A DNA stretch of 64,000 nt from Nostoc sp. T09 (GCF_002154695.1 NZ_MTAV01000020.1:37586-101585), one strand, 5' to 3'; counted from the first letter of the stretch, positions 26,912-38,463 are shown. Notes: generated by a model not told the origin, from the letters alone. Numbers and translations are program-made.

Positions 26912-27404
26912 GAAGTTGGCATTTAGTTTAAGGGGGCGCTTCTCTAAACTCTAGCGATCGCACTCTCTTATCCTCATAAATCTATCTCATGATAGATGTA
27001 CTAAATTTAGAAATAACTGTAAGAATCAAATAAGACAATATCTAGTCTGGGAAATTCACTGGTAGCGATCGCCGCGTTGGTTAAGTAGACAGGAAGTGAG
27101 ATTACCCAGCATCTACTCATACACTGAGAAATCTCAGTAACTCTTAACTATTGATAAATATCTATTGCTGGCCCCGGTTCATGGTTTATATTTACCCAGA
27201 GGTGGTGTAAACAGCCACCGATCTTCAAACATTAGGAGGCAGCGCCATATCCCCCCCGTGTAACTGATGCATACCCTCAGTACAAGGTGTCAGTTTAAGG
27301 ATAAGTTGATATTAAAACAAACAATTTTTGCTGAATTGCAACGGATAAGGACTACACTTAAAAGTCTTGTGCAGCAAAACCTGTAGCTTTAAATTAAAGT
27401 AATC
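26912..27404. promoter_or_regulatory. Long leader/gap upstream of serA
   Basis: 493 bp. A perfect inverted repeat ACTGAGA-AA-TCTCAGT lies at 27123-27138, and GAGGTGGTGTAAACAGCCACC at 27191-27211 can also fold (GGTGG with CCACC). These could belong to a structured leader of serA. I could not match it to a known riboswitch class. Nothing coding seen. Confidence 0.35.
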
Positions 27405-28985
27405 ATGTCCAAGGTTCTTGTCTCCGATCCTATTGACCAGGCTGGAATTGACATTCTCTCGCAAGTTGCTACTGTTGATGTCAAAACAGGTTTAAAACCA
27501 GCAGAACTGGTAGAAATTATTGGTGAGTATGACGCGCTAATGATACGTTCTGGTACGCGCGTTACCCAAGAAATTATTGAAGCTGGCACGCAGTTAAAAA
27601 TTATCGGTCGTGCTGGCGTGGGTGTGGATAATGTGGATGTTCCCGCCGCCACGCGCCACGGAATTGTAGTAGTTAATTCTCCTGAGGGTAACACGATCGC
27701 GGCTGCCGAACATGCGATCGCTATGATGTTATCTTTATCTCGACATATCCCCGATGCTAATGTGTCGGTGAAAAAAGGTGAGTGGGATCGCAAAACTTTT
27801 ATCGGCGCAGAAGTTTACAAAAAAACTATCGGCATTGTTGGGTTGGGTAAAATTGGCTCCCATGTAGCCGCTGTGGCGAAAGCGATGGGGATGAAACTAC
27901 TAGCTTACGATCCCTTTATCTCTACAGACCGAGCCGAACAGATTGGCTGTCAGTTAGTAGATTTAGATTTGCTGATGCAGCAAGCAGACTATATCACCTT
28001 ACATATCCCCAAAACCTCAGAAACTACCCACTTAATCAATGCCAAAACTCTGGCAAAGATGAAACCTACTGCTCGCATTATTAACTGTGCTCGTGGTGGC
28101 ATTATTGATGAAGCAGCTTTAGCGGTGGCCATCAAAGAAGGTACAATAGCTGGTGCTGCATTAGATGTATTCGAGTCAGAACCCCTAGCCGAATCTGATT
28201 TGCGATCGCTAGGTAAAGAAATGATCCTCACCCCCCACTTGGGAGCATCGACTGCGGAAGCGCAAGTCAATGTGGCGATAGATGTTGCTGAACAAATTCG
28301 CGATGTCCTCTTAGGCTTACCTGCACGTTCAGCCGTAAATATTCCCGGACTTGGTCCTGATGTCTTGGAAGAACTTAAACCCTACATGCAGCTAGCAGAA
28401 ACTTTGGGCAACCTAGTAGGACAGCTGGCAGGCGGCCGAGTAGAATTACTCAATGTGAGATTGCAAGGTGAACTGGCAACTAACAAGAGTCAGCCGTTGG
28501 TGGTAGCCTCCCTTAAAGGACTGCTTTACCAAGCACTGCGGGAACGGGTAAATTACGTCAATGCCAGCATTGAAGCTAAAGAACGGGGAATTCGAGTAAT
28601 TGAAACCAGGGATGCTTCTGTACGTGACTATGCAGGTTCCTTGCATTTAGAAGCCACAGGTACTTTGGGAACTCATTCTGTCACCGGCGCTTTATTAGGC
28701 GAGAAAGAAATTCACCTAACTGATGTTGACGGTTTCCCAATTAACGTCCCTCCCAGCAAATATATGTTATTCACCCTGCACCGCGATATGCCAGGTATCA
28801 TTGGCAAACTCGGTTCCCTACTCGGCAGTTTTAATGTGAATATTGCCAGTATGCAGGTAGGCCGGAAAATCGTCCGTGGTGATGCAGTCATGGCTCTCAG
28901 TATCGATGATCCATTACCTGAAGGCATTTTGGCTGAGATTACCAAGGTGCCTGGAATTCGAGACGCGTATACAGTAACACTATAA
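27405..28985 (+). CDS. serA: D-3-phosphoglycerate dehydrogenase
   Basis: 526 residues, the long (type with intervening domain plus ACT) form. Oxidises 3-phosphoglycerate to phosphohydroxypyruvate with NAD, the first step of phosphorylated serine synthesis. Rossmann loop GIVGLGKIGSHVA, catalytic Arg in ARGGIIDEAAL, and His in LTPHLGAST. Residues about 305-445 form the allosteric-substrate-binding-like domain; residues about 450-526 form an ACT domain (HRDMPGIIGKLGSLLG) that usually senses serine. prmA follows after a repeat-filled 98 bp. Confidence 0.97.
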   Translation: MSKVLVSDPIDQAGIDILSQVATVDVKTGLKPAELVEIIGEYDALMIRSGTRVTQEIIEAGTQLKIIGRAGVGVDNVDVPAATRHGIVVVNSPEGNTIAAAEHAIAMMLSLSRHIPDANVSVKKGEWDRKTFIGAEVYKKTIGIVGLGKIGSHVAAVAKAMGMKLLAYDPFISTDRAEQIGCQLVDLDLLMQQADYITLHIPKTSETTHLINAKTLAKMKPTARIINCARGGIIDEAALAVAIKEGTIAGAALDVFESEPLAESDLRSLGKEMILTPHLGASTAEAQVNVAIDVAEQIRDVLLGLPARSAVNIPGLGPDVLEELKPYMQLAETLGNLVGQLAGGRVELLNVRLQGELATNKSQPLVVASLKGLLYQALRERVNYVNASIEAKERGIRVIETRDASVRDYAGSLHLEATGTLGTHSVTGALLGEKEIHLTDVDGFPINVPPSKYMLFTLHRDMPGIIGKLGSLLGSFNVNIASMQVGRKIVRGDAVMALSIDDPLPEGILAEITKVPGIRDAYTVTL

Positions 28986-29077
28986 AGTGCTGAGTGCTGA
29001 GTGAAAACAAGTTAGGACTAACTCTGAAATCTCTCAAACTTATTAACTCTCAGACTCAGCACTCAGCACTCAGCACT
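28986..29077. repeat. ACTCAGC heptamer inverted repeat
   Basis: An 18-bp arm at 28986-29003 (AGTGCTGAGTGCTGAGTG) is perfectly complementary to 29060-29077 inside a tandem ACTCAGC array. The foldback starts at the serA stop codon and ends 6 bp before the prmA ATG, so it may affect prmA translation or end serA transcripts. ACTCAGCAC words recur at 30062-30105. Confidence 0.7.
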
Positions 29078-29083
29078 CAAAAG

Positions 29084-30004
29084 ATGGCAAAAACCTGGTG
29101 GGAACTACAAATTTTATGCGAACCAGACCTAGAAGATTCAATCTTTTGGCGTTTGGAAAATTTTGGCTGTCGTGGTACAGCTATTGAAGGTAAAGGAAAT
29201 TCCTCTTTAGTACGGGCTTATTTACCGGAATTTCAAGCACAGCTATTAGATTTAGCCGCGCTGTCGCTGTGGCTGCGTCAAGATGCTCTGTGTGTGGGAT
29301 TAGCTGCTCCGGCTTTACACTGGGAGTTAATTAATGAAGAAGATTGGGCTACTAGCTGGAAGCAATATTGGCAACCCGAGAAAATAGGCGATCGCTTTTT
29401 GATCAATCCGGCGTGGCTACCATTACCAGAAACATCAGAACGCCTAGTGATTCGCCTCGACCCAGGTGTAGCATTTGGTACGGGTAACCATGCTACAACT
29501 CAGTTGTGCTTGGAATCACTAGAAATGCGAATGAGTGAACTACCTAAAGCTTTTGCTAACTCATCTCCTAAAAATGAGCATGTGGTAATTGCGGATATTG
29601 GCTGTGGTTCTGGTATTCTTTCGATTGGGGCAGTGCTATTAGGCGCAGAGAAAGCCTATGCCGTAGATACTGACCCTTTGGCAGTGCAATCGACCTTTAG
29701 CAATCGCGCACTCAACGACATTAGTCCAGAACGTTTAGTACCAGCAGAGGGGAGTGTAGATATATTGCAGAAGCTGATTGAACAACCAGTAGATGGGATT
29801 GTCTGCAATATTTTGGCTGATGTGATTATCGAGTTGGTTCCAGAAATTAGTGCCATCGTCAAACCAACAACTTGGGCAATCTTTAGCGGGATTTTACTTG
29901 AGCAATCTAAAGCTGTAGCTGATGCCTTAGAACAGCATGGCTGGGTCATTGCTACTTTGTGGAAAAAGAAAGAGTGGTGTTGTTTAAATGTCCGGCGTTC
30001 TTAA
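29084..30004 (+). CDS. prmA: Ribosomal protein L11 methyltransferase
   Basis: 306 residues from ATG 29084 ([18 protein letters not shown]), the family N-terminus; a longer frame from 28994 would run through repeat DNA. N-terminal domain recognises L11; catalytic domain has [22 protein letters not shown] loop [15 protein letters not shown] and NILADVI. Trimethylates L11 at Lys and the N-terminus. A Ser/Asn-rich insert lies around residues 150-165. Confidence 0.93.
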   Translation: MAKTWWELQILCEPDLEDSIFWRLENFGCRGTAIEGKGNSSLVRAYLPEFQAQLLDLAALSLWLRQDALCVGLAAPALHWELINEEDWATSWKQYWQPEKIGDRFLINPAWLPLPETSERLVIRLDPGVAFGTGNHATTQLCLESLEMRMSELPKAFANSSPKNEHVVIADIGCGSGILSIGAVLLGAEKAYAVDTDPLAVQSTFSNRALNDISPERLVPAEGSVDILQKLIEQPVDGIVCNILADVIIELVPEISAIVKPTTWAIFSGILLEQSKAVADALEQHGWVIATLWKKKEWCCLNVRRS

Positions 30005-30219
30005 GAAGGCAGTCTCAATGAAACCAGTTTCACCGCTAAGCATGAAAGAGAGACTGGGAACTAGTATTTTTACTCAGCACTTAGTACTCAGTACTCAGCA
30101 CTTTCAAGTCAGAGGGCAGAGGGCAGAAGCAAGAAAGAGCTTTTAAGGTATACCCTTGTATCTTGTCTATCTGGGTTTAAGAGTCTCACTAAATCAAATA
30201 TTTGGTAGTCTACAATTAC

Positions 30220-33174
30220 TCAGAGATTCCGTTTCTCAATAATTGAGCCTTGCCTTCTGCCTCCTGCCTCCTGCCCTCTGCCTTCTTCATTCGCCCTTAG
30301 TAGCTTGTGTAATTTGTTGAGTAAGTCTTGTAACGTATAGGGCTTGGGCAAAAATGCTTGAACCTCTGTGCCCAAAGCAGAATTATATTGAGAGCTATCT
30401 GTAAGCCCGCTGGCGGCAATCATCAAAACCTGCGAATTAATTTGCTTCAATACCCGGATTGTAGTCAGCCCATCCATTTCTGGCATCATCATATCCATCA
30501 ACACAGCACTGATTTCATCTTTATGCTGCAAATATACAGCGATCGCCTCAAGTCCATCATTAGCTGTAAGGACTCTATAATTTGATTTTTCTAGTGATGT
30601 TTTGGTAATTTCTCGGATAGGGGCTTCATCATCCACAACAAGAATTAATTCTCCCTGCCCTTGTAGCAGTTCTTGATTTAATGATGCTGACTCTGGGCTG
30701 GCCAACACTGTTGGTAAAAATACGCGAAATTTGGTTCCTTTGCCAACTGCACTCTCTACAGTCACAAAACCCCCATGACTTTTAATAATTCCTATAACTG
30801 TTGACAGCCCCAGTCCTGTACCTTTGCCTTGCTCTTTGGTAGTGAAAAACGGCTCAAAAATTCGCAATAAAACTTCCGGTTTCATGCCCATTCCCGTATC
30901 TGCAACAGTAATCACACTATAGGGGCCGACAGAAGCATCAAGATTCATCCGGGCATAATTTTCATCAATGAAAATATTTTCTGCACAGAGGCTCAAAGTC
31001 CCGCCATTAGGCATTGCATCACGAGCATTGACTACTAAGTTCATTAACACCTGATGCAGTTGGGTAACATCTCCAGAAACAGCACAAAACTCTGGCGATA
31101 TATCTATTTGAACTTCAATCGACTTGGGAAATGTCTCTTTAATAACATGGTGAATTTCTAATAGTAAGTGCTTGAGTTCTAAAATTGTATGCTTACCTTC
31201 TAAGCCACGGGCAAACGACAGAACTTGCTTGACCAAAGCTGCCCCGCGTTTAGCGCTAGTTTCAATTATGGTCAGTAAACGCTGTTGCTTTTCAACATTA
31301 AGTTGTGTCTTGAGCAAGAGTTGCGCTGATGTAATAATTGGCGTGAGCACATTGTTGAGGTCATGGGAAATACCACCAGCAAGAGTACCAATGCTCTCTA
31401 GACGCTGAGCTTGGAGAAATTGCGCTTCCAGTTGTTTTTTCTCTGTGATGTCGGTGTTGACAATCAGGATTGATTGCGGCTGTCCCTGAAAATCAAGTAC
31501 CAAAGTCCAACGGCTGGAGACAATGATTTCTTTACCTGCTTTCGTAACTTGAGACAACTCCCCCTGCCAAGAGCCACGGTCAACTACAGAATCCTGGGCT
31601 TGTTGCAGTTGCGGCGAAATTTCATGGAAAATTAGCTGATGGGCATTTCGATTCATCACCTCAGCTGCCTTCCAACCGTACAAACGCTCGGCACTTTTAT
31701 TCCAGAATCGGATGTGGTTGTCTAGAGATTGGACAATAATTGCATCAGTGGCGACATCAAGCAAGGCAGCTTGTTCTCGAATTTTCTGTTCTGACTTTTG
31801 ACGCTCGATGAGTTCGCTTTGGATCTGCTGATAAAGTTCCGATTGCTTAATAGCGATCGCCAATTGGGTTGCTAACTGCTTGAGCAAATCAATCTCCAAC
31901 TGCTGCCACTGTCGCGGTTCGGAACAGTGGTTAGCTATCAACAATCCCCATAACTTTTCCCCTTGCACAATTGGTATGACTAAGTTGGCTCTGACTTCAA
32001 GTCGAGCCAAGAAATCAACATGACATTGAGAAAAACCAGCTGTGTAAATATCTGCCACCGCTTGGGTGCGACCTTGTTGATAGAGTTGGCGGCAAGTAGC
32101 TTCTAGAAAAAAGGAGTCTTTGATTGTTGTTCCTAAAATAGGTGACCAACCAGAAGCTACAGATTCTACTACCACAGAGCCGCTCCAATCCTCCCAGAAG
32201 CGGTAAATAAATACCCGATCAGTTTGGAGAAACTGCCGGACTTCCGACACTGTAGTGTTAAGAATTTCTCTTAAGTCAAGAGACTGGTGGATATGTTGCG
32301 CTATCTGTGCCACCAGTCGTTCTCGCTCAGCTTGCTTTCGCCAAACTTCCTCTTGATGCTGGCGTGCAGTTAGTTCAGCCAGTTGTGCTGCTCGGCTTTG
32401 GCTTTCCAGGCTTACTATCTCTCGATAGTGAAGGAAGAAGTCAGCCAAAGCAGGCTCCTCTTCCAGTAAGGGAGCCAAATGATTGATCACTCGCTGATCT
32501 GCTTCATAAGACACTTCTGGGTGAGTTTCCATCCATACAAGGCAAGACTTCACATAAGCGATAAATACGATCAGATGGTTGTAGTTTTCAGATCCCAGAA
32601 TCCGGCGCAGCTCCTGACGACAATGCTCAGCTTGCTCTGATGCGACGGCAATAAATATTGCACAGTAAAGGAGACTCGTTTCTAATGCCGAATTTGATTC
32701 TGGCCAGACAGCGAAAAAACGAGAGTTCGCTGCTAGTATGCTGAGGTGCTCATCAATGTCTATTACTGATGGAAAAGGAGATTGCAGTAACTCTAGAACT
32801 TGCCCTGCACTCATCCCTAGGGGACGTAGAGTGCAACTGTGACAGATCATGCAGTAAGGTACAGCACAGAAGCGCGAAAGGTAAGCGGAAAGTTTTTCTT
32901 TAAACAGATCTGGCAGCGGATTGTTCACATAGGCAGAAAGTGTCTGTTGCCATAAATTTTCCAGCACTTGTGGAGTCTGTTCTGCTGGTTCAAAAAAAGG
33001 TGGAACAAAACCAAATTTTGCCTTAATTTCTGCCTTAATTTGCTCAGCACTTCGCTCTACAGCAATAAAAGCTTTCTTTCCATTTGATTCTGGCAGCATT
33101 ACGTTCTCAATCGGCTTGTATTCGGTAGTAGTTAGTGCCAGTTTTGCTGGGCGATCAACTATATTTTTAATCAT
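30220..33174 (-). CDS. Hybrid histidine kinase: AhpD-like, GAF (bilin-type), PAS, kinase, receiver
   Basis: 984 residues, no membrane span. Residues 40-250 resemble the AhpD/carboxymuconolactone-decarboxylase fold with redox-type Cys108-M-I-Cys111-His and nearby Cys103 and Cys114. A coiled linker (255-285) leads to a GAF domain (290-445) of the phytochrome/cyanobacteriochrome class; GFSQCHVDFLARLEVRANLV holds Cys384-His385, the pair that binds bilin in cyanobacteriochromes. PAS about 466-575. HisKA has His604 in GISHDLNN; ATPase has NLVVNARDA, DTGMGM and GTGLGLS. Receiver 843-965 has Asp894. Likely a soluble sensor of light and/or redox. The gene follows the receiver gene by 16 bp. Confidence 0.85.
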   Translation of the reverse strand: MIKNIVDRPAKLALTTTEYKPIENVMLPESNGKKAFIAVERSAEQIKAEIKAKFGFVPPFFEPAEQTPQVLENLWQQTLSAYVNNPLPDLFKEKLSAYLSRFCAVPYCMICHSCTLRPLGMSAGQVLELLQSPFPSVIDIDEHLSILAANSRFFAVWPESNSALETSLLYCAIFIAVASEQAEHCRQELRRILGSENYNHLIVFIAYVKSCLVWMETHPEVSYEADQRVINHLAPLLEEEPALADFFLHYREIVSLESQSRAAQLAELTARQHQEEVWRKQAERERLVAQIAQHIHQSLDLREILNTTVSEVRQFLQTDRVFIYRFWEDWSGSVVVESVASGWSPILGTTIKDSFFLEATCRQLYQQGRTQAVADIYTAGFSQCHVDFLARLEVRANLVIPIVQGEKLWGLLIANHCSEPRQWQQLEIDLLKQLATQLAIAIKQSELYQQIQSELIERQKSEQKIREQAALLDVATDAIIVQSLDNHIRFWNKSAERLYGWKAAEVMNRNAHQLIFHEISPQLQQAQDSVVDRGSWQGELSQVTKAGKEIIVSSRWTLVLDFQGQPQSILIVNTDITEKKQLEAQFLQAQRLESIGTLAGGISHDLNNVLTPIITSAQLLLKTQLNVEKQQRLLTIIETSAKRGAALVKQVLSFARGLEGKHTILELKHLLLEIHHVIKETFPKSIEVQIDISPEFCAVSGDVTQLHQVLMNLVVNARDAMPNGGTLSLCAENIFIDENYARMNLDASVGPYSVITVADTGMGMKPEVLLRIFEPFFTTKEQGKGTGLGLSTVIGIIKSHGGFVTVESAVGKGTKFRVFLPTVLASPESASLNQELLQGQGELILVVDDEAPIREITKTSLEKSNYRVLTANDGLEAIAVYLQHKDEISAVLMDMMMPEMDGLTTIRVLKQINSQVLMIAASGLTDSSQYNSALGTEVQAFLPKPYTLQDLLNKLHKLLRANEEGRGQEAGGRRQGSIIEKRNL

Positions 33175-33190
33175 TTTGATTTAGCACTCC

Positions 33191-33559
33191 CTAAGCAAAT
33201 AAAGAGTGGATTAAAGGCAGTAACGCTGTACCAAGTTCTGATTTAGTAACAAATCCATCTGCACCTACAGCAAGAGCAGCAGTGCGATATTCACTGCCAT
33301 CGTTTAGTGTTAAAACGACAACGTATGGCGCACTGGAGCGCTCCTTAATCTGACGTGTTGCTTCCAGACCATTGATTCCCGGCATAGCCAAATCCATCAC
33401 TACCAGATCCGGACTCAATTGTGGCACCTGTTCAACTGCTTCTTCTCCTGAGAGAGCACGCCCAACGATTTCGAGTTGCCTATCCATAGCCAAAAAGCGG
33501 GCGGCGGATTCAAGAAAAGCAAGGCTGTCATCTACTAAAAGAATGCGCAGAGGAGGCAT
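33191..33559 (-). CDS. Stand-alone response-regulator receiver
   Basis: 122 residues, a receiver domain only: LLVDDS acidic pair, phospho-acceptor Asp in LVVMDLAMPG, Thr in VVLTLND, Lys in FVTKSELG. It lacks an output domain, so it should relay phosphate or act through protein contact. It ends 16 bp before the hybrid kinase start, so the two are almost certainly co-transcribed and may form a phosphorelay. Confidence 0.92.
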   Translation of the reverse strand: MPPLRILLVDDSLAFLESAARFLAMDRQLEIVGRALSGEEAVEQVPQLSPDLVVMDLAMPGINGLEATRQIKERSSAPYVVVLTLNDGSEYRTAALAVGADGFVTKSELGTALLPLIHSLFA

Positions 33560-33825
33560 AATGTTGATTGCTAAGTGTCCAGAAAACTAGTAATACTGGT
33601 AAATCAAGCTACATATTGTATTTGACTTTGAGCAAAGTCTTCTCATCTGTGCTCTACCTGATTCATACATTACGCTACCTCCTAGGATAACTAAATCAGG
33701 AAAACCCTGAGATCCCAGCAGAAAAATCCTGAGATATTCCTGAGTCGTCACTGGTCGAGCCAGGGAAGAAATGACAAAAGACCATTGACTTTTGCCGATT
33801 GCTTATTGCTTGTTACCTTCCGACA

Positions 33826-34491
33826 CTAGCTATCCGAAATCACTAACCCCATACGAATGGCATAGCGTACTAAACCAGCCACATCATGAATGTCTAGCCG
33901 CTTCATCAGTTGCATCCGGTGAGTTTCTACTGTTTTAACACTGATATATAGTAGTTCAGCAATTTCTTTTGTGCTTCTTCCTTCCGCAATCAACTGCAAA
34001 ATTTCGCGTTGCCGTGATGTTAATTGTGTTAAAGAACTAGACTCATCACTCACCCGTTGTAAGTAATTAGCAACAACATGCTTAGAGACTGCTGGACTTA
34101 AATACGTTTCACCCTGACAGATGGCTCTGATTGCCACTTCTAGTTCACTGATACCAGCGTCCTTCAGTAAATAGCCCATTGCTCCTATACGCAATGCTTG
34201 CAACACATATTCCTCATTCGCGTGCATAGAAAGCATAATTACTCGCACCTGGGGAAATTCTTTAACTACATGTGCCGCGGCTTCTAAGCCATTCATTTCT
34301 GGCATGGCAATGTCCATCAAGACTACATCAGGTTGATGTTCTGCAATCAAGCCTAGAGCCTCACGCCCATCACCTGCTTCTGCAATTACTTGTATACCTT
34401 CGATATTTTGTAGGAGCGCACGCAATCCAGCACGGACAAGCGTATGATTGTCTGCTAATAAAACACGAATCAATTTTGGGGCTGCGGTCAT
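33826..34491 (-). CDS. NarL/FixJ-type response regulator
   Basis: 221 residues. Receiver (about 8-125): VLLADNHTLVRAGL, phospho-acceptor Asp in VVLMDIAMPEMNG, Lys in YLLKDAG. C-terminal LuxR-type helix-turn-helix: LTSRQREILQLIAEGRSTKEIAELLYISVKTVETHR. DNA-binding transcription regulator, typical partner of HisKA_3 kinases such as the one encoded upstream at 34881-36497. 389 bp separate the two genes. Confidence 0.94.
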   Translation of the reverse strand: MTAAPKLIRVLLADNHTLVRAGLRALLQNIEGIQVIAEAGDGREALGLIAEHQPDVVLMDIAMPEMNGLEAAAHVVKEFPQVRVIMLSMHANEEYVLQALRIGAMGYLLKDAGISELEVAIRAICQGETYLSPAVSKHVVANYLQRVSDESSSLTQLTSRQREILQLIAEGRSTKEIAELLYISVKTVETHRMQLMKRLDIHDVAGLVRYAIRMGLVISDS

Positions 34492-34880
34492 TTAGCTGAG
34501 GATCTGAAACTAGCTGTTTGTGGCTTGAGCAAGCCATGCATGAATAACAAGCTTCATACAAAAAGGTATGAAGTCGTTATTGGGAATAAAGCTATTTGTG
34601 GGATATTTAGGGTTTGCTCTGAGAATTAAAAAATAGGGCAGGTGGATTTACTCCATAAAAACTGGCTTATTAACTAGTGGTATGTGTGATTAATTTTGAA
34701 TCATTTTAGTGAGCAGTTTAATGCTTAAAAAATCGCTTAAGCGCCGACTAAATAACCATCATCACAATGAATAACATTAACTACTAGCTACTCAACCTTT
34801 CTTTTTATGCCAGTTTTGTAAGATGGCATTATTTTCATATTCTCCCTTGTTTTCCCCTGAAAAAATCAAGTAAATTCAGC
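34492..34880. other. Gap between sensor kinase and NarL-type regulator
   Basis: 389 bp. A hairpin CTTCATAC (34552-34559) with GTATGAAG (34566-34573), flanked by ATAAC and GTTAT, lies 60 bp upstream of the regulator start; it could be a leader structure or end the kinase transcript. Otherwise nothing. Confidence 0.4.
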
Positions 34881-36497
34881 TTAATTTTCACAAAGGGGTA
34901 AAATAGCATGAATTTCAGTGCCGTGTTGATGCACGGATTTCATCTCTATTTGACCACCAATCAGTAAAACACGCTCCTCCATTCCTAGCAAACCTAAACT
35001 TTCTCCCTTCGTGGCTTTTTCCCGCGCTGCATATACATCAAACCCAATCCCATCATCGCGAATTATTAGGTGCAGCTGAGTTTCCTGTTGCCATAATTCA
35101 ACAGTTACCCGTTGTGCTTTGGCATGGCGCACGATATTCGTTAAGGCTTCTTGAACAATACGAAAGCAGGTCGTTTCTAGGTTTGGCGATAGCTTGGTTT
35201 TTAAAGGCTTGCTCACAAATTCTCCAATGATGCCAGCGCGTTGAGTTTGGCGATCTATATACCACCGCAGTGCTACAACTAATCCCAAATCGTCCAATAA
35301 GGAGGGTCGTAAATCAAGGGAGAGGCTACGTACTTGTTGCAGAGAAACTTCAACTATGTCAATACTTTCCTGTAATGGTAATTCTGTCTTATTTACATTG
35401 GATGAATGTTGTAAGGTTTGCAAATTAATTTTTACTGCTGTCAATGCTTGACCAATTTCATCATGTAATTCATGGGCAAGGCGACGTCTTTCTACTTCCT
35501 GTGCCTCAATTAACTTGCTAGAAAGCGTTTGTAGTCGCTCTTGCATTTTTAGCTGTATATCCTGCGATCGCTTGCGTTCGTTAATATCTTGAATAACGGC
35601 AATGAAATATTTTGGCTTTCCATTTGGCTCACGTACGAGTGACCCAGTAAGATTAATCCAGACTAAGGAAGAATTTTTGCGGATGTAACGCTTATCCATA
35701 GAGTAAGTCTGGATTTCACCTGCTAATATCCGGTGAACGTACTCCAGATCGGGATCGAGATCGTCAGGGTAGGTAATATCCTGAAAAGTTCGCGATTGTA
35801 GTTCTTCAGAGGTGTAACCGACAATATCGCAAAGCTTTTGGTTGACTAGTAGCCACCTGCCATCTGTGTCTACTTGAGCAATACCAACAGCGGCAGAATT
35901 AAATATGGCACGGAATCGCGCCTCGCTCGTCCGTAACTCTGACTCTACTCGCTTGCGTTCTGCAATTTCAGTTTTCAATTCCTCATTGATTTGAGCCAGT
36001 TCTAAAGTCCGGTTTTTTACTCTTGTTTCTAACTCTTCGTTTACTAATTGCAGAGCATTTTCTACCTGCTGACGCTGAGTAATTTGTTGTCGTAGTTCTT
36101 GATTAGTGGCTTCCAACTGTGCCGGACTAGGTAGGGCGATCGCTTTAGGCACGAGTGGTACTAGCGCCATTGCTGTGTACACTGATACCAGTGCTGTAAT
36201 GGCTTTGAGCAATCCTGAAAGCCAATAAGTTGGATACCACAATGTCCAAACTTCCATTACATGGGTAGTTCCACAGGCAACAATGAAGGCACTAAACATC
36301 AGAAATATCCAATCAAAAGGTACATCTTGCCGTTGACGCACAAAATACACCAAAGTGATTGGAATCGAGTAATATGCCAAGGCAATCAGCGAGTCGGACA
36401 TGACATGCAGCCATACCAAACCTGGCTTCCAGAGATAGCAGTGACCGTGAGGGATAAATGGCCCTAAAGTAAACAGATTATGCCAAAATTCGGACAT
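34881..36497 (-). CDS. Ethylene-receptor-type PAS histidine kinase (HisKA_3)
   Basis: 538 residues. Three N-terminal membrane helices match the ETR1 ethylene-binding domain: [20 protein letters not shown] with Asp35, then [17 protein letters not shown] with Cys75 and His79, the copper(I) ligands of plant ETR1. A coiled coil (about 128-190) leads to a PAS domain (190-307), then a HisKA_3/NarX-type kinase with His345 in [11 protein letters not shown] and ATPase motifs [11 protein letters not shown] and DDGIGF. Proteins with this sensor bind ethylene in Synechocystis. Probable partner: NarL-type regulator just downstream. Confidence 0.93.
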   Translation of the reverse strand: MSEFWHNLFTLGPFIPHGHCYLWKPGLVWLHVMSDSLIALAYYSIPITLVYFVRQRQDVPFDWIFLMFSAFIVACGTTHVMEVWTLWYPTYWLSGLLKAITALVSVYTAMALVPLVPKAIALPSPAQLEATNQELRQQITQRQQVENALQLVNEELETRVKNRTLELAQINEELKTEIAERKRVESELRTSEARFRAIFNSAAVGIAQVDTDGRWLLVNQKLCDIVGYTSEELQSRTFQDITYPDDLDPDLEYVHRILAGEIQTYSMDKRYIRKNSSLVWINLTGSLVREPNGKPKYFIAVIQDINERKRSQDIQLKMQERLQTLSSKLIEAQEVERRRLAHELHDEIGQALTAVKINLQTLQHSSNVNKTELPLQESIDIVEVSLQQVRSLSLDLRPSLLDDLGLVVALRWYIDRQTQRAGIIGEFVSKPLKTKLSPNLETTCFRIVQEALTNIVRHAKAQRVTVELWQQETQLHLIIRDDGIGFDVYAAREKATKGESLGLLGMEERVLLIGGQIEMKSVHQHGTEIHAILPLCEN

Positions 36498-36728
36498 ATT
36501 GGACTTGATTGAACAACAAGCAGATATTTTAAATAGGAAAGTAATACCAATTTAAAAAAGAATGAGACAGATCCCCGCTCTTAACGACAATCCATGACAC
36601 GCAATCATTGATTAAATCGGTATAAAGAAATCAATTTTTAGCTAACTTCAAAACAGTTTTTATGCAGTAATAGAAAGTTTTATAGATGGAATATTAATTA
36701 ATTTTCACAAACTATTCTTGTTATTAAA

Positions 36729-36746
36729 GGCGCGAAAGTTCGCGCC
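36729..36746 (-). terminator. Terminator of the thioredoxin gene
   Basis: GGCGCGAA, two bases, TTCGCGCC: a perfect 8-bp G+C-rich stem 17 bp past the thioredoxin stop, followed on the minus strand by TTTAATAA. Confidence 0.75.
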
Positions 36747-36762
36747 TCTATGCGAAACAATT

Positions 36763-37080
36763 CTAGATTATGCTTTGAAGATGTTGCACTAACTGCTGTG
36801 CTTGCATGACCCCCTCAATCCGATCTACTGGTTTACCTTGTTTAAACAGTACTAAAGTTGGTAGAGCGTAAATTTGATACTGACTTGCTAGCTCTGCATA
36901 TTTTTCTGTATCAATTTTAACAATACGTAAGCGATCTTTAAGTTGTGCATTGACCTGCTCTAGAATTGGCACCATCATCTGGCAAGGACCGCACCACTCT
37001 GCATAAAAATCTACCAACACAGGTACATCTGAACCAGACAACATCTCTTCAAAGCTGTTGAATTGTTTTTTCGTAGCCAT
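36763..37080 (-). CDS. Thioredoxin
   Basis: 105 residues from ATG 37080 (MATKKQFNSFEEMLSGSD). Active site EWCGPCQMM with the WCGPC motif, cis-Pro in YALPTLVLF. Reduces disulfides in target enzymes in the cytosol. An in-frame ATG at 37113 would add 11 residues, which is atypical. Divergently arranged from fabG and downstream of the sensor kinase on the same strand, but with its own terminator. Cyanobacteria have several thioredoxins; subtype not assigned. Confidence 0.94.
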   Translation of the reverse strand: MATKKQFNSFEEMLSGSDVPVLVDFYAEWCGPCQMMVPILEQVNAQLKDRLRIVKIDTEKYAELASQYQIYALPTLVLFKQGKPVDRIEGVMQAQQLVQHLQSII

Positions 37081-38453
<1,373 letters not shown>

Positions 38454-38463
38454 ATATGACTGG

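Noticed and set aside
26990..27320. Known riboswitch upstream of serA (cobalamin, TPP or glutamine type)
   Set aside because: None of the conserved core boxes of these classes could be found by eye.
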